Origin: Streptomyces sp. SID13726
GTDB taxonomy: Bacteria > Actinomycetota > Actinomycetes > Streptomycetales > Streptomycetaceae
Assembly: GCF_010548375.1 (NCBI RefSeq)
Contig: NZ_JAAGLY010000011.1
Coordinates: 186,001 to 250,000, forward strand
Direction: 5' to 3'
DNA length: 64,000 nucleotides
Under the pieces are notes generated by a model, which made no database searches, was not told where the DNA came from, and saw only the letters and a program-made list of their open reading frames with translations. Both the position numbers and the translations under genes were made by a program. This document shows positions 35,937 to 44,662 of the stretch, piece by piece (position 1 is the stretch's first letter; each line of letters opens with the position of its first letter).

Positions 35937-37091
35937 ATGGCTCACAGCACCGACAGATCCGTCCTGGTCATCGGCGGAGGCACCTCCGGCAACGCCCTGA
36001 CCGTCCTGCTCCGCCGGGCCGGCATCGCCGTCGACCTGGTCGAGGCGAGCCCCGACTGGAAGGCCTCGGCAGGCGCTGGGATCACCCTCCAGGGCAACGC
36101 CCTGCGGGTCCTGCGCGAGGTGGGCGTCCTTCCGGGCGTCGAGGAGCACGGTTACGCCGCGGAAGGCGTCGCCCTCCTCGCCCCCGACGGCACCGTGCTG
36201 CAGGCCCACGAGGAGCTGCGCACCGGCGGGGACGACCTGCCCGCCCACATCGGCATGGAGCGCCCGGTGCTCCAGCGGCTCCTCATCGACGCGGTCCGCG
36301 GTTCGGGCGCCGACGTCCGCCTCGGCACCACGGCCACCGCCTTCGCACAGGACGACAAGGGCGTCGAGGTGACCTTCTCGGACGGCACGGACCGGCGCTA
36401 CGACCTGGTGGTGGGCGCCGACGGGCTGAACTCCGCCACCCGCCGGGCGATCGGGATCACCGAAGGACCCGAGCCGGTCGGCATGGGCATCTGGCGGGCT
36501 CCGGCGCCCCGCCCCGCCGGTGTCACCCGCACCGAGATGATCTACGGCGGCCCGTGCTTCATCGCCGGGTACTGCCCGACCGGCGAGACCACCGTGTACG
36601 CGTATCTCGTCGAACGGGCCCGCGACCGGGCCTCCCTGGACCTGGGCGGGTACGCCGACGAGATGCGGTCGCTGAGCGAGGGGTACGGCGGGGTGTGGCC
36701 GCAGCTGCGTGCCGCGTTCACCGATCCGAAGGCCGTCAACTACACGTGGTTCGACCGGCACTTGGTGGAGGGCGCCTGGCACCGGGGCCGGGTCGTGCTG
36801 GTCGGGGACGCCGTCCACGCCTGTCCGCCGACCTTCGCCCAGGGCGCGGCGATGTCCCTGGAGGACGTCCTGGTCCTCGCCGAGCTGCTGGCCGCGGCCG
36901 GCTCCGACGACTGGGGCCCGGCGCCCCTGGACCGGCTCCTCACCGGCTACCGCGCCCGGCGGATGGCCCGGGTGCGCATGGTCGTCGACGCCTCCGTGCA
37001 GCTCGCCCGGTGGCTGCTGGACGGCGAGCGCGACGCCGACGTGCCCGGGCTGATGTTCCGCACCCTGAGCGTCCTGAAGGAACTGCCGTGA
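35937..37091 (+). CDS. FAD-dependent aromatic monooxygenase (salicylate hydroxylase-like)
   Basis: A 384-residue group A flavoprotein. GGGTSGNA near the N-terminus binds ADP. DLVVGADGLNSATRR and VVLVGDAVHACPPTFAQGA are the second and third FAD motifs. It adds a hydroxyl to an activated aromatic or heteroaromatic ring using NAD(P)H and O2. GGGAG lies 8 nt before the ATG. Its stop overlaps the decarboxylase start (GTGA), so the two act in sequence. Confidence 0.9.
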   Translation: MAHSTDRSVLVIGGGTSGNALTVLLRRAGIAVDLVEASPDWKASAGAGITLQGNALRVLREVGVLPGVEEHGYAAEGVALLAPDGTVLQAHEELRTGGDDLPAHIGMERPVLQRLLIDAVRGSGADVRLGTTATAFAQDDKGVEVTFSDGTDRRYDLVVGADGLNSATRRAIGITEGPEPVGMGIWRAPAPRPAGVTRTEMIYGGPCFIAGYCPTGETTVYAYLVERARDRASLDLGGYADEMRSLSEGYGGVWPQLRAAFTDPKAVNYTWFDRHLVEGAWHRGRVVLVGDAVHACPPTFAQGAAMSLEDVLVLAELLAAAGSDDWGPAPLDRLLTGYRARRMARVRMVVDASVQLARWLLDGERDADVPGLMFRTLSVLKELP

Positions 37092-38089
37092 CCGATCCCA
37101 CCCCGACGATCGACGTCCACGCCCACCTGCTGCTGCCCGAGGTCGAGGAGGCGGTCGCCGGTCATCCCGGTCTCGCCGAGGCCCGCGCCCTGGACGCGCG
37201 CCGCAACGGCCCGGCGGCGCTGGCCGTGAACGGGCCCATGGTCGGCGCGCGGGTGCCGAGGCTGACGGACGTCTCGGTGCGGCTGGCGGCGATGGACGCG
37301 CAGGGCGTGGACGTACAGCTGGTGAGCCCGTCGCCGTCGCACTACCACTACTGGGCCGGACCCGAACTCGCCGACCGGATCTGCCGGTCGGCCAACGAGA
37401 CCACGGCGGCGCACTGCGCGAAGGCCCCCGACCGGCTGCACGGCCTGGGCCTGGTCCCGCTCCAACACCCGGACCTGACGGCCGAGTTGCTCGACCACGC
37501 GCTGGACCAGGGGCTGCGGGGCGTGGAGATCTCCTCGCACGCGCCCGGCCGCGAACTGTCGGACCCGGCCTACGAGCCCTTCTGGACCCGGGCCGCGGAG
37601 ACTGGCGCGCTCGTCCTCCTGCACCCCTTCGGCTGCACGCTCGACGAGCGCCTGGACCGGTGGTACCTGTCCAACACGGTGGGCCAGCCCGTCGAGAACG
37701 CCGTCGCCCTCTCCCATCTGATCTTCTCCGGCGTCCTGGACCGGCATCCGGGCCTGAAGCTGATCGCGGCGCACGGCGGCGGCTATCTGCCCACCCACAT
37801 CGGCCGCTCCGACCACGCCTGGCGGGCCCGCCCCGACGCCCTCGGCTGCGCGCGGGAGCCGAGCAGTTACCTGCGGCGGCTCTACTTCGACTCCCTGGTC
37901 CACGACCCGTACGTACTGCTGGAGTTGATCCGTGTCGCCGGGCCGGACCGGGTCCTGCTCGGCTCCGACTTCCCCTTCGACATGGGCACCGAGGACCCGC
38001 TCGCCGCACTGCGCGCCGCGGACCTGCCCGAGCACCACTTCCACGCCGTACGGGGCGGCAACGCCGCCGCCCTCCTCCGGAAGGACTGA
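37088..38089 (+). CDS. ACMSD-like amidohydrolase, probable decarboxylase
   Basis: A 333-residue TIM-barrel protein of the aminocarboxymuconate-semialdehyde decarboxylase family. The metal-binding HxH is His11 and His13 in DVHAHLL, with later ligands in LIAAHGGGYLP and LGSDFPFDMG. Family members decarboxylate aromatic acids (for example 2,6-dihydroxybenzoate) or the semialdehyde products of extradiol cleavage. The order monooxygenase, decarboxylase, extradiol dioxygenase suggests either of these here. Confidence 0.9.
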   Translation: MTDPTPTIDVHAHLLLPEVEEAVAGHPGLAEARALDARRNGPAALAVNGPMVGARVPRLTDVSVRLAAMDAQGVDVQLVSPSPSHYHYWAGPELADRICRSANETTAAHCAKAPDRLHGLGLVPLQHPDLTAELLDHALDQGLRGVEISSHAPGRELSDPAYEPFWTRAAETGALVLLHPFGCTLDERLDRWYLSNTVGQPVENAVALSHLIFSGVLDRHPGLKLIAAHGGGYLPTHIGRSDHAWRARPDALGCAREPSSYLRRLYFDSLVHDPYVLLELIRVAGPDRVLLGSDFPFDMGTEDPLAALRAADLPEHHFHAVRGGNAAALLRKD

Positions 38090-38093
38090 CACC

Positions 38094-39032
38094 ATGGGCG
38101 CACGCCTGCTCACCCACCTGCGGCACGTCGACCTGGCCGTGCCGGACTACGACAAGCAGCTCGACTTCTACGCCGGCGTCTGGGGCCTGACCAAGGTCGC
38201 CGAGGACTCCGGGATCTCCTTCCTGGCCGCCGAGGGCAGCCCCGAGCAGTATGTGATCCGGCTGCGCAAGGCCGAGGAGAAGCGGCTCGACCTGGTGTCC
38301 TACGGCGCCGCGAGCGCGGCCGACGTGGACACCCTCGCCGAGCAACTGCTCGCGGGCGGAGTGCAGTTGATCTCCCGGCCGGGCAAGGTCGACACCCCGG
38401 GGGGCGGTTACGGCTTCCGCTTCTTCGACGTCGACGGCCGGACCATCGAGGTCTCCGCCGACGTCGAGGTACGGCAGCACCGCAAGATCGAGGAGAAGGA
38501 GGCCATCCCGGTCAAGCTCTCCCATGTCGTCCTCAACTCGCCGGACCTCGACAGGACCCGGGACTGGTACGCGACGCACCTCGGCTTCCGGCTCTCCGAC
38601 ACCCTGCACTCGCCGCGCATGGGCGAGGTCATGCACTTCATGCGGATCAGCAATCAGCACCACTCGATGGCGCTGGCGAAGGGTCCGCACACCTCGCTGC
38701 ACCACGTCTCCTTCGAGATGCGCGGGCTGGACGAGTACATGCGCGGTTCGGGGCGGGTGATGCGGGCGGGCTTCAAGAAGGTCTGGGGGCCGGGCCGGCA
38801 CATGGCGGGCAACAACACCTTCACGTACTTCCTCGACCCGCACGGCAACACGGTCGAGTACACGACGGAGTTGGAGGTCCTCGACGAGGACACCTGGCAT
38901 CCGCACGTCTACGACTTCTCCCGCCCCGAGGTCACCGACCAGTGGGGCACGGCCAACCCGATGAACGAGCTGGTCGCCAAGGAGTCCTTCAACGACGTCG
39001 ACCGGGGCGTGTTCGTCGCCCCGCCGGTCTGA
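38094..39032 (+). CDS. Extradiol ring-cleavage dioxygenase (VOC fold, two modules)
   Basis: A 312-residue type I extradiol dioxygenase. The N-terminal module (1-130) is structural. The C-terminal module has the Fe(II) triad: His144 in KLSHVVLNS, a His at 203/204 in SLHHVSFEM, and Glu255 in NTVEYTTE. It should cleave a catechol-like ring next to the hydroxyls. It follows the decarboxylase after 4 bp. Confidence 0.92.
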   Translation: MGARLLTHLRHVDLAVPDYDKQLDFYAGVWGLTKVAEDSGISFLAAEGSPEQYVIRLRKAEEKRLDLVSYGAASAADVDTLAEQLLAGGVQLISRPGKVDTPGGGYGFRFFDVDGRTIEVSADVEVRQHRKIEEKEAIPVKLSHVVLNSPDLDRTRDWYATHLGFRLSDTLHSPRMGEVMHFMRISNQHHSMALAKGPHTSLHHVSFEMRGLDEYMRGSGRVMRAGFKKVWGPGRHMAGNNTFTYFLDPHGNTVEYTTELEVLDEDTWHPHVYDFSRPEVTDQWGTANPMNELVAKESFNDVDRGVFVAPPV

Positions 39033-39057
39033 CCCCGCCTCCACCACAGGATCCGCC

Positions 39058-40017
39058 ATGCGCTTCGCAACGTACGAACACCGCGGCCGGCACCAGGTGG
39101 CCGTCGTCGACGAGGACGACCGCCTCCGTCCGCTGCCCGGTGTCCGGTCCCTGACCGCTCTGCTCGCCGAGGGAGGCGGGCTGCCCGGACCGCCCGACGT
39201 CCCGGCCGGCCCCCATGTGTCCGAGGTGCGGCTGCTGCCGCCTCTCCAGCCGCCCACCGTGCGGGACTTCGTCACCTTCGAGGAGCATGTCGAGGGCGTC
39301 CGCCGGTCCGTGGACGGTGCGGCCGGGGTGCCGGAGCAGTGGTACGCGGCGCCGACGTTCTACTTCACCAACCCGTACGCGGTGTACGGCCCCGGTGACG
39401 ACATCCCGGTGCCACCGGGGTCGGCCGTGCTCGACTTCGAGCTGGAGGTCGCCGCCGTGATCGGCAGGGAGGGCCGCGACCTCTCCCCCGAACAGGCGCG
39501 GGAGCACATCGTCGGCTACACGGTGCTCAACGACTGGTCGGCCCGTGACCTCCAGTCCGCCGAGATGCGGGTGGGCCTCGGCCCCTGCAAGGGCAAGGAC
39601 ACGGCCACCACGCTGGGCCCGTACCTGGTCACCGCCGACGAGCTGGAGGGGTACCGGGACGCGGACGGGTTCCTGCGGCTGGCGCTGACGGCCTCGGTGA
39701 ACGGTGCGACCGTCGGCGAGGATCTGCTGTCCCACATGAGCTGGACGTTCGAGGAGATGGTCGCCTACGCCTCACGCGGGACCTGGGTGCGCCCCGGTGA
39801 CGTCCTCGGCTCGGGCACCTGCGGCAACGGCGGCTGCCTCGCGGAGCTGTGGGGGCTGCGCGGCGAGCAGGACCCACCGCCGCTGAAGCCGGGCGACACG
39901 GTCACCCTGACCGTCGAGGGCGTCGGCAGCCTCACCAACACGGTGGTGGAGGGGGTGGACCCGGTGCCGGTGCCGCGCGCCCGGCGCCGTACCGAAGCTT
40001 CGACCCAGCGTGTTTGA
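39058..40017 (+). CDS. Second fumarylacetoacetate hydrolase family protein
   Basis: A 319-residue FAH-fold protein, diverged from the one at 33775. It has VRDFVTFEEHVEG, FELEVAAVIGREGRDLSPEQ, NDWSARDLQ and GSGTCGNGGCL, the last typical of the longer FAHD2/fumarylacetoacetase-like group. It may hydrolyse the ring-cleavage product while the first FAH enzyme hydrates or isomerises it. It is the last gene of the operon. Its stop overlaps a TTGA-type palindrome. Confidence 0.9.
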   Translation: MRFATYEHRGRHQVAVVDEDDRLRPLPGVRSLTALLAEGGGLPGPPDVPAGPHVSEVRLLPPLQPPTVRDFVTFEEHVEGVRRSVDGAAGVPEQWYAAPTFYFTNPYAVYGPGDDIPVPPGSAVLDFELEVAAVIGREGRDLSPEQAREHIVGYTVLNDWSARDLQSAEMRVGLGPCKGKDTATTLGPYLVTADELEGYRDADGFLRLALTASVNGATVGEDLLSHMSWTFEEMVAYASRGTWVRPGDVLGSGTCGNGGCLAELWGLRGEQDPPPLKPGDTVTLTVEGVGSLTNTVVEGVDPVPVPRARRRTEASTQRV

Positions 40018-40025
40018 AACTTCAA
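40014..40025. promoter_or_regulatory. MarR-like palindrome TTGAAACTTCAA
   Basis: TTGAA-AC-TTCAA, perfect in its arms, spans the FAH stop codon and lies about 80 bp upstream of the SpoIIE phosphatase. It shares its core with 22366-22379. Confidence 0.35.
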
Positions 40026-40103
40026 CCTAGGGCGGGGCGGCGCGCGGGCTCACAGCGGAGCTGCATACCGTAGAGGGAGATCACCACCTCCCCGGGAGCA
40101 CGC

Positions 40104-41225
40104 ATGACCGGTATTCGCCGCAAGAGATCCGGCGAGGCCTTCGACACCATCGAGCCTCCGGGGAACACCCAGCTCGTCGCCTCGGTGGTGACGATCACGG
40201 GCGTGGTGGAGCTGCTCGGCGCGCTGTCCGGGTCCGAGGTGTGGCTGCTCGGGCTGCTGGTGTTCCTGCCCGGAGCCGCCTCGGCGCTGGGCACGGTCCG
40301 CCAGACGACGTTCGTCGCCGTGTGGACCACGGTCGTCGTCACCGCCAGTGTGCTGCTGCGGGACCGGGACGCGGGCCACTGGTTCGACCGGCTCCTGCTG
40401 ATCCTTTTCACCCTCGGCCTGGCCGCGACCTCCGTCTACGGCTGTCACCGGCGGATCAGGCGCGAGCACGCGATGCTGCGCCTGCGCTCCACCGCCGCGG
40501 CCATGCAGCGGCACATCCTGCACCCGCTGCCCCTGCTGACCGACGACGTCCTGGTCAACGGCGTGTACGAGCCGCTCCAGGAGGACCGGCTGGTCGGCGG
40601 CGACATCTACGACGTGGTCGACTCGCCCTTCGGGACCCGGGTGCTGATCGGGGACGTGCAGGGCAAGGGGCTGACCGCCGTGGGGGCCGCGTTCGCCGTC
40701 ATCGGCGCCTTCCGCGAGGCCGCGCACCGCGAGCCGACCCTCACCGCGCTCGCCGACGCCCTGGACGCGGCGGTCGTGCGGCACAACTCCTACGCCACGC
40801 ACACCGGCGACGACGAGCGCTTCGTCACCGCCCTCGTCGTCGGGGTCGACGCGGAGACCGAGGTGCAGGCCGTCAACTGCGGACACGTCCTGCCCTACGT
40901 CCTGTACGACGGCGAGGTCAGCGTCCCCGACCTCGACACCGGTGTCCCGCTGGGCCTCGCCGAACTCGCCGACGAGCCGACGACCGTGGGCTGGTTCGAC
41001 TTCCCCGACGGCGCGACGCTGGTGCTGAGCACCGACGGTCTCACCGAGACGCGCTCCGCGGACGGCACCTTCTACCCGGTCGACGAGCGGCTGGCGAAGT
41101 ACGTGGCGCTCTCCGCCAACGATCTGCCGCAGACCCTGCACGACGACGCCCGCGCCTTCGCCGACCGCGGCGGCCCGCACGACGACGTGGCGGTCCTCAC
41201 GGTCCGCCGCTCCCGACGCCACTGA
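40104..41225 (+). CDS. SpoIIE-type PP2C phosphatase with N-terminal membrane segments
   Basis: A 373-residue membrane-bound regulator phosphatase. Hydrophobic segments lie at about residues 25-110. The PP2C-like domain (150-370) has LVGGDIYDVVDS, LIGDVQGKGLTAVG, LVLSTDGLTETRS and PHDDVAVLTV, supplying metal-binding aspartates. Such proteins dephosphorylate anti-sigma-factor antagonists in Streptomyces. The sensor part is only the membrane region. The 200-bp gap after it holds a 9-base ACTTCACC-type repeat (three copies near 41230) and nothing else evident. Confidence 0.92.
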   Translation: MTGIRRKRSGEAFDTIEPPGNTQLVASVVTITGVVELLGALSGSEVWLLGLLVFLPGAASALGTVRQTTFVAVWTTVVVTASVLLRDRDAGHWFDRLLLILFTLGLAATSVYGCHRRIRREHAMLRLRSTAAAMQRHILHPLPLLTDDVLVNGVYEPLQEDRLVGGDIYDVVDSPFGTRVLIGDVQGKGLTAVGAAFAVIGAFREAAHREPTLTALADALDAAVVRHNSYATHTGDDERFVTALVVGVDAETEVQAVNCGHVLPYVLYDGEVSVPDLDTGVPLGLAELADEPTTVGWFDFPDGATLVLSTDGLTETRSADGTFYPVDERLAKYVALSANDLPQTLHDDARAFADRGGPHDDVAVLTVRRSRRH

Positions 41226-41447
41226 CCCACCACTTCACCACTTCACCACTTCACCAACGGCCACTGTTTCCTCACAACATTCGACAAAAGCCGAGCCCCA
41301 AGTGAACTCACGGTGCTAGGAATTGGCCGAAGATGCTCGTGTTGCGCACCCTCCCTCCGGATCGGTCACCGAGTCGATCTGAACAACTTCCCATGGGCGA
41401 CACGTTGAGAGAGTGCAGCAACGCGAACCGTGACCGTGAGGACGATC

Positions 41448-43580
41448 GTGTCGAAGACCTCATCCGCTCCCCGCCGGGGACTCGTGACCCGCAACTGGCG
41501 TGTGGCCAGAAAGCTTCAGGCCATCCTGCTCATCCCGGTGCTCGTCGCGCTCGTCCTGGGCGGCGTGCGAGTCAAACGCTCCGTGGACACCTGGCAGGCC
41601 GCCGACGACGCGGTGCGGGTGGCGGAGCTGGTGCAGGCGGCGAACAAGTACGCCAGCGACGCGATCAACGAACGGGACGTGTCGGTCATCCCGTTGGTCG
41701 ACGGCGACCGGACGTCGAGCGTGGTCACCAAGGCCCGGGCGGTCACCGACGCGGACGCGAAGGCGTTCGACGCGGCGGTGGCCCGGATGCCGCGGACCCC
41801 GGGCCTGCTGCGCCGCGTCGAGCTGGTCCGCGCGGGCGAGAAGCAGCTCGCCGCGGTCCGCGCCGACGCCTTCACCGCGAAGCTGACCGGGGTGCAGACC
41901 GAGGAGAGCTACCACGCCGTCCAGCACCCGCTGATGGAGATCTCCAACGAGCTGGGCTTCGGCAGCACCAACCAGGCGAGCTTCGGCCGCAGTCTCTACG
42001 CCGTCTCCCTGACCCAGGCCGCCGAGTCCCTGATCCGGGCCATCGGCACCCACCTCCTGGTCGAGGACCGCGACAAGCTCGCCCAGGGTGAACTCCAGTC
42101 CCAGCTCGGCTCGTTCAGCTCCTACGTCTACCTCGAACAGGTCGCGCTCCAGGAGTACGCCGGTGCCGGCACCGATGCCGACATGGCCCGGCTGCGCAAG
42201 GCGCTGACCGACGCGGAGAAGCAGGGCAAGGAGCAGGTCCAGGCGGCGAAGGAGCGGGCCGAGGCGGCCGGCAAGACCTTCGTCGCCCCGCCGGACCTGG
42301 ACACCATGGCCGCCGAGATCGCCTCCGGGAAGACGGCCACGCAGCTCGCCGCGCGGGGCATCACGGCCGAGACCTTCTTCGCCGCCTCCACGCTGAGCTT
42401 CGACGCGTACCGCGGTGTCGAGGTGTACCTCACCGACACCGCCCTCGCGGACGCCCACGACATCGCGGACGACGCCCGGCGGGACGCGATCGTCAACGCC
42501 GCGCTGGTGGTCGCCGCGGTCCTCGTCGCCTTCCTGCTCGCCGCGTGGGTGGCCAGGACCATGAGCAGCAGCATGCGGAGACTGAGCGCCTCGGCCCACG
42601 AGATCGCCGGACAGCGGCTGCCGGCCCTGCTGACGCAGCTCACCCGGGACATCCCGGGCCGGGTCGACCCGCTGGTGGCGCCGATCCCGATCACCACCAC
42701 GGACGAGATCGGCGAGGTCGCCCGCGCCTTCGACCACGTGCACCGCGAGGCCGTCCGGCTGGCCGCCGAACAGGCCCTGCTGCGCGCCAACATCAACACG
42801 ATCTTCGGCAACCTCGCCCGCCGCAACCAGTCGCTGATCGAGCGCCAACTCGCCCTGATCACCGGCCTGGAGGGCAAGGAGGCCGACCCGGACCAGCTGG
42901 CCAACCTCTTCAAGCTGGACCACCTCGCCACGCGCGTGCGGCGCAACGGCGAGAACCTCCTGGTGCTGGGCGGCGAGACCCCCGCCCAGCAGTGGGACCA
43001 GCCGCTGCCCCTGGTCGACGTGATCCGCGCGGCGTCCTCGGAGGTCGAGCAGTACGAGCGGGTGGAGCCGTCGGGGGTCCCGGAGGCGGAGATCCACGGC
43101 CGTGCGGTGACCGACCTGGTGCATCTGCTCGCCGAACTCCTGGAGAACGCCACCACCTTCTCCTCCCCGCACTCCCTCGTCCGCGTGACCGCGGCACGGC
43201 TGCCCGACGGCCGGATCATGGTGGAGATCCACGACCGGGGCATCGGGCTGCCGCCCGAGGAGCTGGCGGAGATCAACCACAACCTGGCGAACCCGCCGAC
43301 CGTGGACGTGGCGATCTCCCAGCGCATGGGCCTGTACGTGGTCGGACGCCTCGCGGACCGGCACGGCATCCGGGTCCAGCTGCGCCCGTCCGACGAGGGC
43401 CAGGGCACGACCGCGCTGGCGATGCTGCCCGACACCATCACCTACCGGGGCGCGGGAGCGCAGAACGACGACGACACCCTGGCCCTGGCGGCCTTCGCGG
43501 ACGGCGGCTTCCCCGAAGGCGGTCCCGGGCGCGGTTACGAGTCGTGGGACGAGCAGCCGGCACCCCGGCCACGGTCCTGA
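41448..43580 (+). CDS. Nitrate/nitrite-sensing-domain ATPase of the CvnA type (orphan)
   Basis: A 710-residue membrane sensor. One membrane segment (about 25-45) precedes an extracytoplasmic NIT-like helical domain (to about 350). A second membrane segment (VNAALVVAAVLVAFLLAAWV), a HAMP region and an HATPase_c domain follow (LLENATTFSS N-box, DRGIGLPPEE G1, MGLYVVGRLAD G2). A degenerate LDHLATRVRRNGENLL occupies the dimerisation helix. In conservons this protein is followed by roadblock, DUF742 and GTPase genes. None follows here. GTG 41448 after GAGGAC is preferred over GTG 41430. Confidence 0.85.
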   Translation: MSKTSSAPRRGLVTRNWRVARKLQAILLIPVLVALVLGGVRVKRSVDTWQAADDAVRVAELVQAANKYASDAINERDVSVIPLVDGDRTSSVVTKARAVTDADAKAFDAAVARMPRTPGLLRRVELVRAGEKQLAAVRADAFTAKLTGVQTEESYHAVQHPLMEISNELGFGSTNQASFGRSLYAVSLTQAAESLIRAIGTHLLVEDRDKLAQGELQSQLGSFSSYVYLEQVALQEYAGAGTDADMARLRKALTDAEKQGKEQVQAAKERAEAAGKTFVAPPDLDTMAAEIASGKTATQLAARGITAETFFAASTLSFDAYRGVEVYLTDTALADAHDIADDARRDAIVNAALVVAAVLVAFLLAAWVARTMSSSMRRLSASAHEIAGQRLPALLTQLTRDIPGRVDPLVAPIPITTTDEIGEVARAFDHVHREAVRLAAEQALLRANINTIFGNLARRNQSLIERQLALITGLEGKEADPDQLANLFKLDHLATRVRRNGENLLVLGGETPAQQWDQPLPLVDVIRAASSEVEQYERVEPSGVPEAEIHGRAVTDLVHLLAELLENATTFSSPHSLVRVTAARLPDGRIMVEIHDRGIGLPPEELAEINHNLANPPTVDVAISQRMGLYVVGRLADRHGIRVQLRPSDEGQGTTALAMLPDTITYRGAGAQNDDDTLALAAFADGGFPEGGPGRGYESWDEQPAPRPRS

Positions 43581-43680
43581 GCGGCACCCGGAACCACTGC
43601 TCAGGGCATGCCGATGTGCCCGCGCCGGAGCATCACGGGCAGGACGGCTCCGGCACGGGCACGCTTGTCGGGGCCGCTTC

Positions 43681-44601
43681 CTAGCCGCCGTACTGGTGCT
43701 TGAGGAAGGCTCCCGACCACGCCATCAGGTCGGCGGGGACGTAGTAGCCCTTCTCGTCGTTGATGGCGTCCCAGTTCCCGGCGACGTCCTCGATCGAGGC
43801 GGGTCCGCCCTCGTGGGCGTAGCCCTCGGTGGAGCCGATGAACAGGCGCGCGAAGCGGCCCGCACCGGCGGTGTAGATCTCCCCGCTGACCGGGCAGCTC
43901 TCGTGCGCGAGGTAGGCGACCATAGGCGCGACCGCGTCGGACGGCATGTACGGCTGTCCGGGCGCGGCCTCGGCGGGCTCCTCCTCGGGGCCGCCGCCCA
44001 TGCGGGTCATCGCGGCCGGTGCGATCAGGTTGACCTTGATGCCGTGCGGCTCCCCCGCCAGCTTCGCGCTGCGGGCCAGGCCGATGGTGCCGCCCTTGGC
44101 CGCCGCGTACGACAGGTTGTTCGGCAGCCCGAGCACTCCGCTGGACGTGGTCAGCACGACCCGGCCGTAGCCCTGTGCCACGAAGTGCGGCCAGGCGGCC
44201 CGCAGGGTGTTGAAGGAGCCGAGCAGGTGGACGGCGAGGTGGCGTTCGAGGTTGTCGAGGTCGACCTCGGGCAGGCCCGCCCAGCGGATGATGCCGGCGT
44301 TGTTGACGAGGACGTCGATCCGGCCGAAGTGCTCGATCGCGGAGTCGACGATCGCCCGGCCGCCCGCCTCCGTGGACACGTCGTGGGTGTCGGCGACGGC
44401 CTCGCCGCCGGCCGCCCTGATCTCGTCGACGACCTGCTGCGCGGGCCCGGTGTCGGTGCCCTCGCCCTCCATCGAGCCGCCGAGGTCGTTGACGACGACC
44501 TTGGCGCCCCGGGCCGCCAGCAGCCGGGCGTGGGCCCGGCCGATACCGCGGCCCGCGCCGGTGACGACCGCCACGCGTCCGTCGAAGCTGAACTCGCTCA
44601 T
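43681..44601 (-). CDS. SDR dehydrogenase (17-beta-HSD4/MFE-like)
   Basis: A 306-residue SDR with TGAGRGIG near the N-terminus, NDLGGSMEGEGTDTGPAQQV (an insertion typical of the peroxisomal multifunctional-enzyme type), NNAGII, and the YAAAKGG catalytic pair. The longer C-terminal tail after residue 240 is characteristic of this subgroup, which often acts on CoA esters or hydroxy-ring compounds. It is the last gene of a six-gene operon headed by the gene at 48500, 61 bp after the P450. Confidence 0.88.
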   Translation of the reverse strand: MSEFSFDGRVAVVTGAGRGIGRAHARLLAARGAKVVVNDLGGSMEGEGTDTGPAQQVVDEIRAAGGEAVADTHDVSTEAGGRAIVDSAIEHFGRIDVLVNNAGIIRWAGLPEVDLDNLERHLAVHLLGSFNTLRAAWPHFVAQGYGRVVLTTSSGVLGLPNNLSYAAAKGGTIGLARSAKLAGEPHGIKVNLIAPAAMTRMGGGPEEEPAEAAPGQPYMPSDAVAPMVAYLAHESCPVSGEIYTAGAGRFARLFIGSTEGYAHEGGPASIEDVAGNWDAINDEKGYYVPADLMAWSGAFLKHQYGG

Positions 44602-44662
44602 GGTGACTCCGTACGTTCTCGGGCGGTGTCCGGCGGCTCCGGGCGCCCTGGGCTGAGGGGAC

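Noticed and set aside
34221..39275. Very long open frame on the minus strand opposite the meta-cleavage operon
   Set aside because: It is antisense to six well-supported genes, has low-complexity Arg/Gly/Pro-rich translation and no domain. It results from GC-rich codon bias.
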